Shown piece by piece: positions 41,901-52,400 of a stretch of 64,000 bases of DNA. The translations under genes were made by a program, and so were the position numbers. Origin of the DNA: Acidobacteriota bacterium (GTDB taxonomy: Bacteria > Acidobacteriota > Blastocatellia > RBC074); contig JAFDVL010000088.1 of assembly GCA_018268995.1 (NCBI GenBank), forward strand, positions 1-64,000, read 5' to 3'. The notes under the pieces were generated by a model that made no database searches, was not told the DNA's origin, and saw only the letters and a list, made by a program, of their open reading frames with translations. Positions within the stretch are counted from its first letter, which is position 1. Each line of letters starts with the position of its first letter.

Positions 41901-42787
41901 CTCCGGCCCCACTCCTGCAAGGCAATCAGAAAACGCGTCGGACGATGCAGTCGGATGCGGTGATTGAACACGTCGTAATTCACACTCTCGATCTTTTGTA
42001 ACAAACGAAAGTAAATCCGCCCCATCGTTTGCGCGGCGACCAGGGTCGGACGATCTTCAGCGGGCAGACATTCCGCAGCTTTGCGATAAAACGCGTGGGC
42101 GCGGTCGCATTCAAATTTCATCAGCGCGCGGAAGTTGTCATTCACAACGCCGTTCATCAGCTCGCGTTCGGAGTAATCAAAACGCCGCAAATCTTCCTGC
42201 GGTAAATAAACGCGGTCGCGCTCGGCATCCTCTTTCAAATCGCGCAGGATATTTGTCAATTGCAAGGCCAAGCCTAAATTTTCAGCATACTCGCGCGTGC
42301 GTGGCGATTGATAAGTAAAAATCTCAATGCACATCAGGCCAACGACAGAAGCGACGTGATAGCAATACTCACGCAGGTCATCAAACGTTTCGTACCGCTT
42401 TTTGTACAAATCAATTTCGCAGCCATAGACAAGCTTCTCGAACAAGTTTTTCTCAATCGGGAAGCGCTTCAAGGTGCGCTGCAATTTATGGGTTTGATGC
42501 CACGTGGGCTGTCCGGCATACAAGTTATCCAACTCCTTGCGCCACTTGTTCAGTTCCACTTGGGGGTCGTGTTCCCACAACGCGTCGGCATCGTCCACCA
42601 CATCGTCAATCGCACGGCAAAAGTTGTAGACGTCAATGATTGCCTCACGTTTGTACTTCGGCAAAAAGAGAAATGAATAAAAGAAATTCGACTGGATCGT
42701 TTTGGAAAGATCGCGCTTGAGGGTGCGGGTGCGATCTCGCAAATGCCAGGGAGTAAAATGGATTTGATTTGTCGAAGATGCTTTCAT
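41897..42787 (-). CDS. hpnD: Presqualene diphosphate synthase
   Basis: A 296-aa trans-isoprenyl diphosphate synthase of the squalene/phytoene synthase fold. First aspartate motif FCRAIDDVVDDAD, second NILRDLKEDAERDRVYLP. It joins two farnesyl diphosphates into presqualene diphosphate. ATG 42787 is taken as the start; TTG 42829, which overlaps the hpnC stop (TTGA), is also possible and would add 14 residues. Neither has a clear ribosome site, suggesting coupling to hpnC. Confidence 0.93.
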   Translation of the reverse strand: MKASSTNQIHFTPWHLRDRTRTLKRDLSKTIQSNFFYSFLFLPKYKREAIIDVYNFCRAIDDVVDDADALWEHDPQVELNKWRKELDNLYAGQPTWHQTHKLQRTLKRFPIEKNLFEKLVYGCEIDLYKKRYETFDDLREYCYHVASVVGLMCIEIFTYQSPRTREYAENLGLALQLTNILRDLKEDAERDRVYLPQEDLRRFDYSERELMNGVVNDNFRALMKFECDRAHAFYRKAAECLPAEDRPTLVAAQTMGRIYFRLLQKIESVNYDVFNHRIRLHRPTRFLIALQEWGRR

Positions 42788-42825
42788 AATTAAAGGGTCA
42801 GTCCAAACGTCTTCCGCCCTCCCGC

Positions 42826-43797
42826 TCAACGCCTGCCGATTGCTCTTGCCAGCAAAACGGCCTTATCCCACTTCGTAATTTTGGGCCGCTGACTTAACGT
42901 GTCATAGCCATTGCGTTCGATCAATTCCAGAATGCGAGTGCCGCCGTGCCAGGTCAGACTTAACTCAAACGACAGCCGCCCGCGCACCAAGGTTGGCAAT
43001 TCCTTTCCATAGGCAAAAAGCTGCCAGGTGCGATCTACCTGAAACTTCAGCAGGTTAGCATAGCGCGAATTGAAGTTCTGTGCGAATAACTCCTCCTCGC
43101 TATAGCCGAACCGATAGATGTCATTTTGCGGCAAATAGACGCGGTCTTTTTGTAAATCTACCGCCACATCCTGCCAGAAATTCGCCAGTTGCAAGGCAGT
43201 GCAAATGTAATCCGAGAGTTTGTGCAAGCTTTCATCCCGATAGCCAAACAACAGCAAAATCAAGCGTCCGACAGGATTTGCCGAACGGCGGCAATAATCT
43301 AATACCTCGTCAAAATCCGCATAGCGCGCCTTCACTACATCCTGCTTAAACGCCGAAAGTAAATCGCGGAAAAGCTGAATCGGCAACCGCAGTTCGCGTA
43401 CGGTTTCGGCCAAAGCGATAAAAATCGGATGCGAAGCGATTCCGCGATAACAACTTTCCAGTTGAAATTCCCACTCATCCAACAAACGCAGCCGATCTTC
43501 CTGCGTGGTGGCTGTGCCATACCCTTCATCCGCGAAATCATCCGCCGTTCGCGCAAACGCATAGATACTGTACACGTGCTTGCGTTTGGCTTTCGGAACC
43601 AAGACTGAACCGACGGGGAAATTTTCATAATGCGTACGCGCCATCTGTTCACAGAATGCAAAAGCATTCGTGATTTCTGCGGGAGATGAAATAGATTCCT
43701 CAAACAGGACAGGCTGCGCACTCATAGACTCATTTGCTTCTGTAAGAACTGACCGGCTGACGTGACGGCTGCCAAGCATATCAAGTTGCCCAGACAT
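42826..43797 (-). CDS. hpnC: Hydroxysqualene synthase
   Basis: A 323-aa member of the squalene/phytoene synthase fold that converts presqualene diphosphate to hydroxysqualene. First motif ARTADDFADEG is divergent from the DDxxD of HpnD, second is NFWQDVAVDLQKDRVYLPQ; this pairing is the HpnC pattern. It follows a DUF971 gene by 14 nt and precedes hpnD on the minus strand. The start at 43797 is first ATG; 43725 (MSAQPVLFEE) is an alternative. Confidence 0.93.
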   Translation of the reverse strand: MSGQLDMLGSRHVSRSVLTEANESMSAQPVLFEESISSPAEITNAFAFCEQMARTHYENFPVGSVLVPKAKRKHVYSIYAFARTADDFADEGYGTATTQEDRLRLLDEWEFQLESCYRGIASHPIFIALAETVRELRLPIQLFRDLLSAFKQDVVKARYADFDEVLDYCRRSANPVGRLILLLFGYRDESLHKLSDYICTALQLANFWQDVAVDLQKDRVYLPQNDIYRFGYSEEELFAQNFNSRYANLLKFQVDRTWQLFAYGKELPTLVRGRLSFELSLTWHGGTRILELIERNGYDTLSQRPKITKWDKAVLLARAIGRR

Positions 43798-43811
43798 TTG
43801 CCAAATTCCAG

Positions 43812-44126
43812 TTAGGCGGAGTTTGGTAGTTCACGCAAAAACTTTAAGGTGTAAATTCCGGTGCTGTGGGCATCGCTAAAAACCAGGTTATACGCATAAC
43901 GCCCGACCGGCGCGAGATCGGTTAGTTTGATGTCTGTAAATTGTTCTGGTTGCAGATTCAGCGACTGAGACGGATGATGCCCGCGACAACTGGCGCAAGG
44001 ACATTCCGCCCGCAAAACGTTTATCTGATGGCGGCTCAGATGCCCGTCATCCCAACCAATTTGCAAAACCGTGTCGTTGTCGGTAAGTTCCAGAGATTCA
44101 GGAAATGCTTCGGTAAAATCGTTCAT
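43812..44126 (-). CDS. DUF971 (GBBH-like N-terminal) domain protein
   Basis: A 104-aa protein matching DUF971: LQIGWDDGHLSRHQINVLRAECPCASCRG, then the variable loop, DLAPVGRYAYNLVFSDAHSTGIYTLKFL. The CPCASC cysteines and a later His resemble the zinc-binding N-terminal domain of gamma-butyrobetaine hydroxylase. Such proteins often travel with Mrp/ApbC-type iron-sulfur factors, but here it is first in the hpnCDE operon (14-nt gap). The role in hopanoid synthesis, if any, is unknown. Confidence 0.9.
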   Translation of the reverse strand: MNDFTEAFPESLELTDNDTVLQIGWDDGHLSRHQINVLRAECPCASCRGHHPSQSLNLQPEQFTDIKLTDLAPVGRYAYNLVFSDAHSTGIYTLKFLRELPNSA

Positions 44127-44259
44127 TTTAGTTTAGACTGTGACCATATTTTTTTTCGTCTGCGCCCGACGCGAAGGATAATTTAAGCATCTAAGCGCGC
44201 GAATTGTACAGCGACCCGATCAGGTTGCTAAGGGAAAGATCAAACGAGGAGATTATTTG

Positions 44260-44769
44260 ATGGCAAATGAATTTGAGCAAACAGCATCCGAACAACTCGC
44301 ACTGCGTCAGGTAACACGAATCGAACGCAAAGAGGCGCGTGGCTTTTTGCATAACGTGATTTATCTGATTCCGAATTTTCTGAAAATGTTATTTCGCCTC
44401 TTCAAAGATGCGCGTGTGCCAACAGCAGAAAAAGCGTTTCTGATCGGAGCTATTGCTTATGTTATTTCCCCGATTGACTTAATCCCTGATGTCATTCCAT
44501 TCATCGGCGAAGTAGACGACCTGTATTTAGTCGCTTTGACCGTCCTGCGATTATTGAATCGCACGCCTGCGGACGTAATTCGCCAGCATTGGGATGGGGG
44601 CGGCGACATTGCCCGTATTGTCGGACGCATCGCCCAGACTGCCAGCTTCATTTTGCCCAAACGGGTCGCAAACATTTTGCTTGGCAAAGTCGTCATTGCA
44701 CCCAAGATCAAAGGCGGAGTGTTTTCTTCGCCAGCTCAAGACCCGGCGGACATGCCGCACAAATCGTAA
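44260..44769 (+). CDS. DUF1232 (YkvA-like) membrane-associated protein
   Basis: A 169-aa protein with the DUF1232 hallmark AYVISPIDLIPDVIPFIGEVDDLYLV (about 67-92), preceded by a helix with KAFLIGAI and followed by a long helical tail. Members are small membrane-linked proteins of unknown function. ATG 44260 follows GAGGAG by about 10 nt. Its stop lies 1 nt before the convergent nuclease gene. Confidence 0.88.
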   Translation: MANEFEQTASEQLALRQVTRIERKEARGFLHNVIYLIPNFLKMLFRLFKDARVPTAEKAFLIGAIAYVISPIDLIPDVIPFIGEVDDLYLVALTVLRLLNRTPADVIRQHWDGGGDIARIVGRIAQTASFILPKRVANILLGKVVIAPKIKGGVFSSPAQDPADMPHKS

Positions 44770-44770
44770 A

Positions 44771-45811
44771 TCACGGCATTGCATCAAAAATCGTATTCAG
44801 GAAATGAGCCAGCCTGATCCCTCCGCTGCTGAGTTGTGATTTGACCACGGGAACGTTTTTGTCGCGATATTTGGTGTCGAGGGTGTAGCGGTAATGGATT
44901 TCGCTGTCTTGGCAATCCTGCGAGCGGCATTCACGGAACTGGCTGTCAGGCTTGCGAACTTCACAAGCTTTGTCGTTTGGGTTTCTTTTGGGCAGTTTAT
45001 ACACCTTTGAGATCGCCAGTTTAAGCCCTTCTTCTGACCAGGCAACGACATCTCCTTTACTTAACTTCGCAATTTGCGACGTTGTCAGCTTTGCATCCAG
45101 AGACTGCGCCAGAGCGGTATCGTTTTCCTTAATGCCATCAAATAAACCATCGTCCCAAACCGCGTGCAGATTCCAGCAACCGAACAGACTGCTGGTTTCT
45201 CCCAGCCAATTTACCAGTTTTAGATTGCCGCCACGATCTCCTTTATCTTGAAATCGGCCTTGATTTTCCGGGTTCGCGGCGTCCAGATCTTTGTCCATGA
45301 CATTGTGCAAAGGCTGATGCAAATCCCCCAGAAAATGCACCAGGAATTTGAGAGCCTGCACGCGTGCAGCAGCGGGTTTTGATCCGTCGGCAAGAATCGC
45401 GCGGTTCGATTCAATCGCCGCAATGATGCAATCCTTTGAAGCACAATCCCGATTCGCGTCGTAATGCCGTTGCGCGGCAGGGACAAACACCGGAATGTTC
45501 ACAAAATGGTTGGAGGCCGTTTGCGTAAACCCCGGATCACGCCGGACGGCATCGGCCCAGGTTGAAATGCACGCAAACTTATCCACCAGAGAGGATTGTT
45601 GTGCGCATTGTTCTTTATCATTCTGATCTGCCTGCAAAAGCTTGGTAATTGCGGCTTTGCTTTTGGCACTGAGATGGTTGAAAGCGATCCGCGCCACGAC
45701 GTGATGTCCTTTCCGGCCCCAGGCGCTGGCCTCAAAAGGAACGAGAGTGAGCAGCAAGACAAAACAGATTGATAATCGCAGGAACTGGATCGGGCGAGAT
45801 GTTTTTTTCAT
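44771..45811 (-). CDS. Secreted S1/P1-type nuclease
   Basis: A 346-aa exported nuclease of the S1/P1 fold, a trinuclear zinc phosphodiesterase that degrades single-stranded nucleic acids and frees phosphate. The signal peptide ends in FEASA, so Trp31 becomes the mature N-terminus and, as in P1 nuclease, its backbone can bind zinc. Further ligands include GHHVVA, HFVNIPVF and FLGDLHQPLH; DRGGN follows. Several Cys near the centre and end (CASKDC, CRSQDC) may be disulfides. AAAGGAATGG precedes ATG 45811. It probably scavenges nucleic acids. Confidence 0.92.
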   Translation of the reverse strand: MKKTSRPIQFLRLSICFVLLLTLVPFEASAWGRKGHHVVARIAFNHLSAKSKAAITKLLQADQNDKEQCAQQSSLVDKFACISTWADAVRRDPGFTQTASNHFVNIPVFVPAAQRHYDANRDCASKDCIIAAIESNRAILADGSKPAAARVQALKFLVHFLGDLHQPLHNVMDKDLDAANPENQGRFQDKGDRGGNLKLVNWLGETSSLFGCWNLHAVWDDGLFDGIKENDTALAQSLDAKLTTSQIAKLSKGDVVAWSEEGLKLAISKVYKLPKRNPNDKACEVRKPDSQFRECRSQDCQDSEIHYRYTLDTKYRDKNVPVVKSQLSSGGIRLAHFLNTIFDAMP

Positions 45812-45891
45812 AAGCCATTCCTTTCGGGGTTTTGTGAAAGACCTGCACTGCAACACATCAGGCCTCTCTTGACGAGGGTGTTACGGCTGGA

Positions 45892-46851
45892 TCAGGCGTT
45901 TTTTTCGACGCGAAGCCCAGCTAAGAATCGCTCTAGTTCTGTTGCCAGTGGCAGGATAAAAGATTTTTTTTCGCCGTTGGCCGGATGAGAAAATCCAAGA
46001 CTTGCCGCGTGCAAAAAAGGCCGCTCCAGCTTTTCAATCGCACTTCTCAGCCGCGCATCTTTCACTGTATTGACTCGTCCACCATCGTACGTGGCGTCAC
46101 CGACAATTGGATGCTTGATGTGCGCCAGGTGCACGCGAATCTGATGTGTACGCCCGGTCTTAATCTCAACATCCAACAACGTAAAATCGTCAAAGCGTTC
46201 GACGACACGATACAACGTCAAGGCGGCTCTTCCCTGCGGTCGCACGGCCATTTTCACACGATTGCGCGGATCACGTCCGATGGGCGCGTCAATTCGCCCT
46301 GACGCGTCTTTGACTACACCATAAACCAGCGCGGTGTAGTGTTTTTCCGTTGTTCGCGCTTCAAACTGTGCAGCCAGATTCTGATGGGCGCGATCTGTTT
46401 TAGCAACGACGATCAGGCCTGAAGTGCCGACATCCAGCCGATGCATGATGCCGGGACGTAAGGAATTTTGCCGCGACAGTTGATTGAAGTGATACACAAG
46501 AGCATTTGCCAGCGTGCCCGATTTTACGCCCGCGCCGGGATGCACAACCATTCCGGCAGGTTTGTTAATCACAATCAGCTCATCATCTTCGTACACAATG
46601 TCGAGCGGAATGTTTTCAGGAACGGCTTCGAGTGGTGCAACTTCCGGTAAATCCAATTGAATTTCATCGCCTGCACGTACCTTATAGCTGGCTTTTGCGG
46701 CGCGCTCATTTACAAGACATTCGCCCTGCTGAATCGCCTTTTGAATTGTCGCGCGCGATACGTCTGCGAGCTGTGCGGCGAGAAAGGCATCCAGACGCGT
46801 GCCTGCCAATTCGGGGGAAACGGTAATCGCAATTTCCGGGGTCTCAGTCAT
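45892..46851 (-). CDS. 23S rRNA pseudouridine synthase, RluD/RluA family
   Basis: A 319-aa protein with an N-terminal S4 domain (about 10-75, GTRLDAFLAAQLADVSRATI) and a catalytic domain with HRLDVGTSGLIVVAK (catalytic Asp), RTHQIRVHLAHIKHPIVGD near the C-terminus, and RVKMAVRP. The S4 domain and size favour RluD (23S U1911/1915/1917) over RluA. The start at 46851 overlaps the upstream stop by 4 nt (ATGA), so it is coupled to the YkgJ-type gene. Confidence 0.93.
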   Translation of the reverse strand: MTETPEIAITVSPELAGTRLDAFLAAQLADVSRATIQKAIQQGECLVNERAAKASYKVRAGDEIQLDLPEVAPLEAVPENIPLDIVYEDDELIVINKPAGMVVHPGAGVKSGTLANALVYHFNQLSRQNSLRPGIMHRLDVGTSGLIVVAKTDRAHQNLAAQFEARTTEKHYTALVYGVVKDASGRIDAPIGRDPRNRVKMAVRPQGRAALTLYRVVERFDDFTLLDVEIKTGRTHQIRVHLAHIKHPIVGDATYDGGRVNTVKDARLRSAIEKLERPFLHAASLGFSHPANGEKKSFILPLATELERFLAGLRVEKNA

Positions 46852-47594
46852 TTTTTCGTGAGCTTCTGAAAGACTTCCTGCAACCATTCCGGGCCGGGAC
46901 GCGCAGGCGATTGATCAGGGTTTTCTGTGGCCCAATCCAAAGCCAGAATCATCGGCAACCAGTTCACCGCACGCGTAGCAGCAAGCGTACGAACAATCTG
47001 GGAAACGCTGGCTGGCATATCAACGCATTGCACAGTTTCCGCCGAAGGTTGAGCGCAATTTTCGGCGGGAGAAGTCACCAGATATTCCCGACAGGACAAT
47101 GGGCGATCTGGATGGATCGAACAGGATTCGTCTTCCAGAAATGGACACGCAATGCCCTGCTCAAAACAGTCCAAGCCTAATTTTCGGCGGGCCTCTACAT
47201 TCAACTCGCCGGGAGACAAAAGCTGGGCCAACAACCCTGTCTGTTGCAGTTTTGCTTGGGCTTCGGCAAAGCGGGCAAGAATGATCGAACGACGCGGCTC
47301 TGGCATTTCTGCCACCAATGCCTGTAACTGATATGCCTCGCTTTCTGCTATGGGGACTAACTGTCGGCAACAGGCACCGCAACCTTTCGTACAGGAAATC
47401 TGCTCGCCTGCGGCCTCTGCGTTGCTGACACCAACCGCAACAACAACATTGGTCAGGTGCTGAAAGACAGGCAGCATTTTAGTTGGTTGAACCGGGGCAG
47501 CGGGCACGGTAACTTCCAGCTCCACTTTTGTGCCTGCAATTGAAAGCGTGCCTTTGCCCGTAATCCATTCGTCTGGAGTGTGCTGTTTGGTCAT
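46848..47594 (-). CDS. YkgJ-type cysteine-cluster protein
   Basis: A 248-aa protein with a cysteine cluster CTKGCGACCRQ (about 68-78) and CPFLEDESCSIHPDRPLSCREY about 85 residues further, the YkgJ pattern thought to bind zinc or an iron-sulfur centre. An N-terminal 60-residue part and a C-terminal tail have no recognised fold. It overlaps the RluD-like gene by 4 nt and lies upstream of it. Function unknown. Confidence 0.85.
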   Translation of the reverse strand: MTKQHTPDEWITGKGTLSIAGTKVELEVTVPAAPVQPTKMLPVFQHLTNVVVAVGVSNAEAAGEQISCTKGCGACCRQLVPIAESEAYQLQALVAEMPEPRRSIILARFAEAQAKLQQTGLLAQLLSPGELNVEARRKLGLDCFEQGIACPFLEDESCSIHPDRPLSCREYLVTSPAENCAQPSAETVQCVDMPASVSQIVRTLAATRAVNWLPMILALDWATENPDQSPARPGPEWLQEVFQKLTKK

Positions 47595-47636
47595 CGCGCG
47601 ACATCATACTAAAGTGCGCGGTATTTGTCTGACTGC

Positions 47637-47666
47637 TTTACGAAACAGCTACGGTTTGCGTACAAT
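47637..47666 (+). promoter_or_regulatory. Candidate promoter for the Gfo/Idh oxidoreductase
   Basis: TTTACG at 47637-47642 and TACAAT at 47661-47666, spaced 18 bp, about 75 nt before the start. The -10 is good, the -35 fair (4 of 6). Predicted only. Confidence 0.35.
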
Positions 47667-47739
47667 TTGCCTTCTGCTCATCTAGGAACGCATTTAGATT
47701 AACCCGAATCCACAACCACCTAACGCGAGGGAATGACTT

Positions 47740-49017
47740 ATGAAAAAACAAGACCTGTCTCGTAGAGATTTCGTGAAAAGCTCAGCGGCGGTCACCGCAG
47801 CCAGTATCGCTGGCTCAGCCTTCACAATTGTCAAAGCGGAATCCGTCCGTGGCACAACAGCCAACTCCACGGTACAAATCGGCTGGGTTGGCAACGGCGG
47901 CCAGGGCACACGCGACGCGCAGTTGCTTGAGCAAACAGGCAAAGCCAAGATCGTTGCGCTTGCTGATTACTTCCAATATCGCCTGGACAAAGCCAAAGGC
48001 CCATTCAAAGTAGACGACAAGAAATGCTATCGCGGCATTGATGCCTACAAGGCAATTATGAGCGATAGCAGCATTGATGCGGTATTGTTGACGACGCCGC
48101 CCGGCTTCCGTCCCGATCATTTCCGCTCAGCAATTGCCGCGAAGAAACACGTCTTTGCGGAAAAACCCTTAGCCGTTGATGCGCCCGGCTGCCGGATGGT
48201 GGCTGAAGCAGGTGAAAAAGCAGCAACGCAAAAACTGTCGGTGGTCGTGGGACTGCAACGTCACTACAGCAAAGCCTATCGCGCCTGCAAAAAACTGATT
48301 GACGAGGGTGCGCTTGGCATCGTCGGACTCGCGCATTCCGCCTGGGATCAAGGCGATTTGTGGCATGATCGCCGCGCCAAATACGACAAAGCCAAATGGC
48401 CGACCCAAATGGATTGGGAAGTCGAACATTGGTATTACTTCAAATGGCTGTCAGGCGACCATATCGTCGAGCAGAACATCCATAACATTGACGTGATTAG
48501 CTGGATGCTGAATTCCCACCCACTCAAAGCCGCAGGCTTCGGCGGGCGCTCGGCGCGCAAAGAAATCGGAGATATTTGGGATCATTTTGCGATCACGTAC
48601 GAATATCCGAACAGCGTCGTGTCCAGCAACACCTGCATCCAGATTGACGGCACACCAGGCGATGTCTCGGAAACAATTCGTGGATCAAAAGCTACCTTCA
48701 CCACCACGGCAGGCAAAGGCGGCACGGGCGGAACCCGCATTGAAGGTGCCAGACCCAGACGCGGTGGAGACGCGCCGATGATTTACAAGTACGAAGGCAT
48801 GGATGACAAACACTACGATCAGGAAGCTGCGACATTTGTCGCCAGCGTTCTTGGCACAGGCGAAGGCGAAGACAAATATCGCAACGATACCAAGTACGGC
48901 GTCGAAAGCACGCTCGCCGCAATTATGGGCCGTGATTCCGCCTACAAAGGCCGTGTGATCACCTGGGACGAAGCGTGGAACTCGAAAGAGAAACTCGCAT
49001 TCAAGGGTGGCGCATAG
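47740..49017 (+). CDS. Tat-exported Gfo/Idh/MocA family oxidoreductase
   Basis: A 425-aa NAD(P)-dependent sugar oxidoreductase with a Tat signal: SRRDFVKSSAAVTAASIAG at residues 7-25. The Rossmann part has IGWVGNGGQGTRDAQLL and the family Lys motif HVFAEKPLAVD; the C-terminal part has DHIVEQNIHNIDVISWML. Tat export means it probably folds with its cofactor in the cytoplasm and works outside the membrane, as in many Acidobacteria and Planctomycetes. GAGGGAA lies before the ATG. A stem-loop follows at 49039-49098. The sugar substrate is unknown. Confidence 0.93.
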   Translation: MKKQDLSRRDFVKSSAAVTAASIAGSAFTIVKAESVRGTTANSTVQIGWVGNGGQGTRDAQLLEQTGKAKIVALADYFQYRLDKAKGPFKVDDKKCYRGIDAYKAIMSDSSIDAVLLTTPPGFRPDHFRSAIAAKKHVFAEKPLAVDAPGCRMVAEAGEKAATQKLSVVVGLQRHYSKAYRACKKLIDEGALGIVGLAHSAWDQGDLWHDRRAKYDKAKWPTQMDWEVEHWYYFKWLSGDHIVEQNIHNIDVISWMLNSHPLKAAGFGGRSARKEIGDIWDHFAITYEYPNSVVSSNTCIQIDGTPGDVSETIRGSKATFTTTAGKGGTGGTRIEGARPRRGGDAPMIYKYEGMDDKHYDQEAATFVASVLGTGEGEDKYRNDTKYGVESTLAAIMGRDSAYKGRVITWDEAWNSKEKLAFKGGA

Positions 49018-49431
49018 CGCATAGTTCCACTTTTTACAGGCGCGTTCAGAGGCTGATTTTCATTGAACGATCTTCGAGGTCGGGCTTCTGAATGCGCCTT
49101 ATTGTTTCTGCCTTCCAGTTCCATTCTCCAATTTTAATTTCTTTAAATATCTTCTTGCCTCTCAGCAAAGTTTCCTTTAGTATCTGCGCGCTCAGTTTCA
49201 AGCATTTATTTACAGCAAACATTTTCAGCCGTAGTTATAGCGCGGTCCGTTATTATTTCAATCATCGGTTATCGGTCTTGAGCATTCAATTTCAGCCGTA
49301 TGAATGCCAGGCATTCTTTCTCATTTAATCGCCTTTGAGCCTGATTGCTCCGTGTTCTTTGTGCTAGTCAGGTTCAGGGATATGTGTGTCCACTACTCAG
49401 CGACAAGTTGTTCTTAGCCAGGAGATGTCCC
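49018..49431. other. 414-nt intergenic region with a stem-loop
   Basis: Just after the oxidoreductase stop, 49039-49053 pairs with 49084-49098 (13 of 15, the differences being G-U compatible), a likely terminator. The remaining about 330 nt before the giant gene are T-rich and pyrimidine-biased and hold no convincing gene; a 78-codon frame at 49092-49328 has atypical composition. The promoter of the giant gene must lie here but I cannot pick it out. Confidence 0.55.
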
Positions 49432-52400
49432 ATGAAATCCGCATTTCAGCGCCCACGTTATGCTTTCACTCTGTTTGTCATTCTTAGCTTCATTGGCAGC
49501 TTAGCCTTCGCCTTTGGCTACAAGGCCGTTGCCTCACGAACCAACCAAGCGGTGAGGCAAATCGCCGCTCAATCCCCTAAGCCACAGACAGCGCGAACAA
49601 AAAGTGTCCAGACATTCCTGCCAGAAGACGACCCAGAAGTGCAGGAGTTTTTTCGCCTCAAACGCTTACCCGCAGGTGAAACCTTGTTGAGCGAGGAACG
49701 CTATGCCGTAGCACGTCAAAAGCTCCAGCAAATGAATCAGCGCTCCGCACTCGAAGCGAGACCCGGTCGCCCCAGCTGGCAACGCATTACGAACAGTAAT
49801 ACCAGTTCCATCGCGCAGAACGCGGATTCCATCTCCCGCAACTTGTCCAACGCGAAGTTCTATCACGGAGCAGTTTTGCCGGATGGCAAATCCTTTGTGG
49901 GCGGGACAACGAATCAGGGAGTGTTGCGGGCAATCGCACAAGACGGCGGTTATGTGTGGGAGCAAATACAACCCGGCATCAGCGGAGCAGTAGCAGTAGA
50001 TCGCAATTATCCGAATCGTATTTTCATAAACAGCCAGAACTTCTCCTTACGTCGCTCAACCGATGGAGGGCAAAACTTTACGGAGTTGACGCGAGACATC
50101 AAAGACACAGGCGTGCTGACTCCGGCGTTTGTTGTTGACGAATTAACATCACAACGCATCTGGTTAGGCGGCACTGCGATTTGGCGGACGGATAACGGCG
50201 GCACCACCTGGCAACAGGCAAGCGCTTCACTGGCGAAGGAGGGCAAAGTCAGCACGCTCGCTTACGCCACCAGCAATCACAACTTTGTGCTGGCTGGAAC
50301 CAGCGAAGGCAGTATTTATCGCACGTTCAGCGGATTGACCTCTATGTCCGAAGATAAATGGCAGAGCGCCAAGCCACGTTCTGGCTATGTTTCTTCGGTG
50401 GTCGTTGACGCACAAAATCCGAGTGTCATCTATGCCACTTATGCCACGTTTGGCGGCGCGCACGTCTGGCGTTCGGATGATGCCGGAGCCAGTTGGGCCA
50501 ACCTGGATGGAGAAGGCGCAAACGCCTTACCCGATATGCCCGTGCATTCGCTGGTAATTGATCCGCGTAATGCCGAGCGCCTTTTTATCGGCACCGATCT
50601 CGGTGTTTTTACCACCACCGACGGCGGGAAAAACTGGTCTGTCGCAAGCCCTGAATTAGGCAATGTGATTGTTGAGTCGCTGGCGATTCATGCGACGGAT
50701 GAGACAGTCAAACTATTTGCTTTTACCTATGGCAATGGTGTCTGGCAAACCAACGTCAGCACTGAAGCAGAATGTACCTACTCCATCAGTACCAGCAGCA
50801 ATCCAACAGCATTTGGCGGATCGTTCAGCATTTATGTCTCAACATCCAGCGAATGCGGATGGACGGCCACCAGCAATACGAATTGGATCACGATTACTTC
50901 AGCCAAAGCAGGAAAAGGCAGCGCAACCATCAATTGCACAATTCCGCCATCGTTTGAAATTGGCGCGCGCACTGGCACAGTAACCGTAGGCGGGCAAACC
51001 GTCACCGTAACACAAAACGGATTGGCCGCAGGTTGTGAAGTCAAGCCCATCAAGGTCGGCGAAACTGTTAGTGGCACGGTCAAAACTGGAACCTGTGTTC
51101 CGATTAATTCGAGCAGCGGCACTTCATATAACGCGGCGTATCTCACCTTTACTGCGAATCAAGGCGATTCATTAGCGCTCATCTTCCAAAATGAGTTTCC
51201 ACTGGAGGTGCGATTGATCGCCCCCAATGGTGCAATTACCTATGCCTCGACAACATCTAACTCTTTGCGTATTCCGTCCTCCGGCTTCCTGACAATAGCG
51301 AACACCGGAACGTATCTAGTGGAGGTCGTAAATTATTTTTCCTCCTCGCGCGGCAATTTCACGATGAGTTTAGTCGCTCCGTCAGGCCCACCAGCTTGCG
51401 GAGAGCTTGCACTTTCTGCCAATAGTCAGACGTTTGAAGCCAGTGGCGGCAACGGCACGGTCGAAGTGTCGGCTGGCCTATCCTGCAACTGGATGACTAA
51501 AAGCAATGCCACCTGGCTCACAGTTGTTCCCGCAAACGGCACGGGCAATGGCACCGTAAGTTTTGCTGCATCGTCCAACACAACCGCTGCAACACGCAGC
51601 GGGACATTGGAAATTGCGGGACAAACCTTCACGGTGACACAGGCGGGAACAAGTGGAAGTTGTAGCGCAACGCCCATCAATATTGGACAAACGATCAATG
51701 CAGCGCTGACAACAGGCGACTGCAATTCACGCTACAACTTTGAGAGTTCCTCTCCGCGTCCGGCGGATCTTTATTCGTTCACCGCAAATGAAGGTCAGCA
51801 GGTAATGGTAGCCGCAACTGCGCCTTCGCTGCGATTGCAGGTCACAGTCGTGGATCAGAACGGAATGATGATTACGCCTTATGGCATCCGCGCGCCGCTC
51901 GGTACGGGCTATTTTACGTTGCCTGCAACTGGAACCTATTTCCTACAAGTCAAAACTGATCCGACAAATGCCGATCAGCGCACGACTAATTACAGCGTGA
52001 GCCTTTTGTCAGCTGCTTCAGGCTGTGGATACGTGCTGTCGCCCACGCTCAAGCGATATGAAGGAACCGGCGGCAACGATACAGCCAGTGTGACGTCAGG
52101 CAATGGTTGCGGATGGATTGCAACGACGCATCAGGATTGGATCACAATTAATACGCCCGCTGGTAATAGCAGCGGAAACGTAGAGTACACACTCGCGCCC
52201 AACACCACGGGTCGTTCGCGCACGGGCGGCATTTTTGTCTCTGGCCAAAGCATTGCCATTGAGCAGGCGGCGACAGGGGGTACGTGTAACCCGCTGCCAC
52301 TGACCTTAGGACAAACGGTTTCGGGGAGCCTTGATCTTTCAGACTGCCGATCTTCGTTTGTCAACAGCTTTGCCACCGACCGATATGAACTCAAAGCGAC

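Noticed and set aside
40569..43797. Carotenoid cluster (phytoene synthase and desaturase)
   Set aside because: Two synthase-fold genes followed by one DNGQH-type FAD protein in the order C-D-E is the hpnCDE squalene set; no lycopene cyclase or crtI-like second desaturase.
49092..49328. 78-codon frame in the gap before the giant gene
   Set aside because: Ser/Phe/Leu-rich, T-rich sequence, no ribosome site; typical of non-coding AT-rich DNA.
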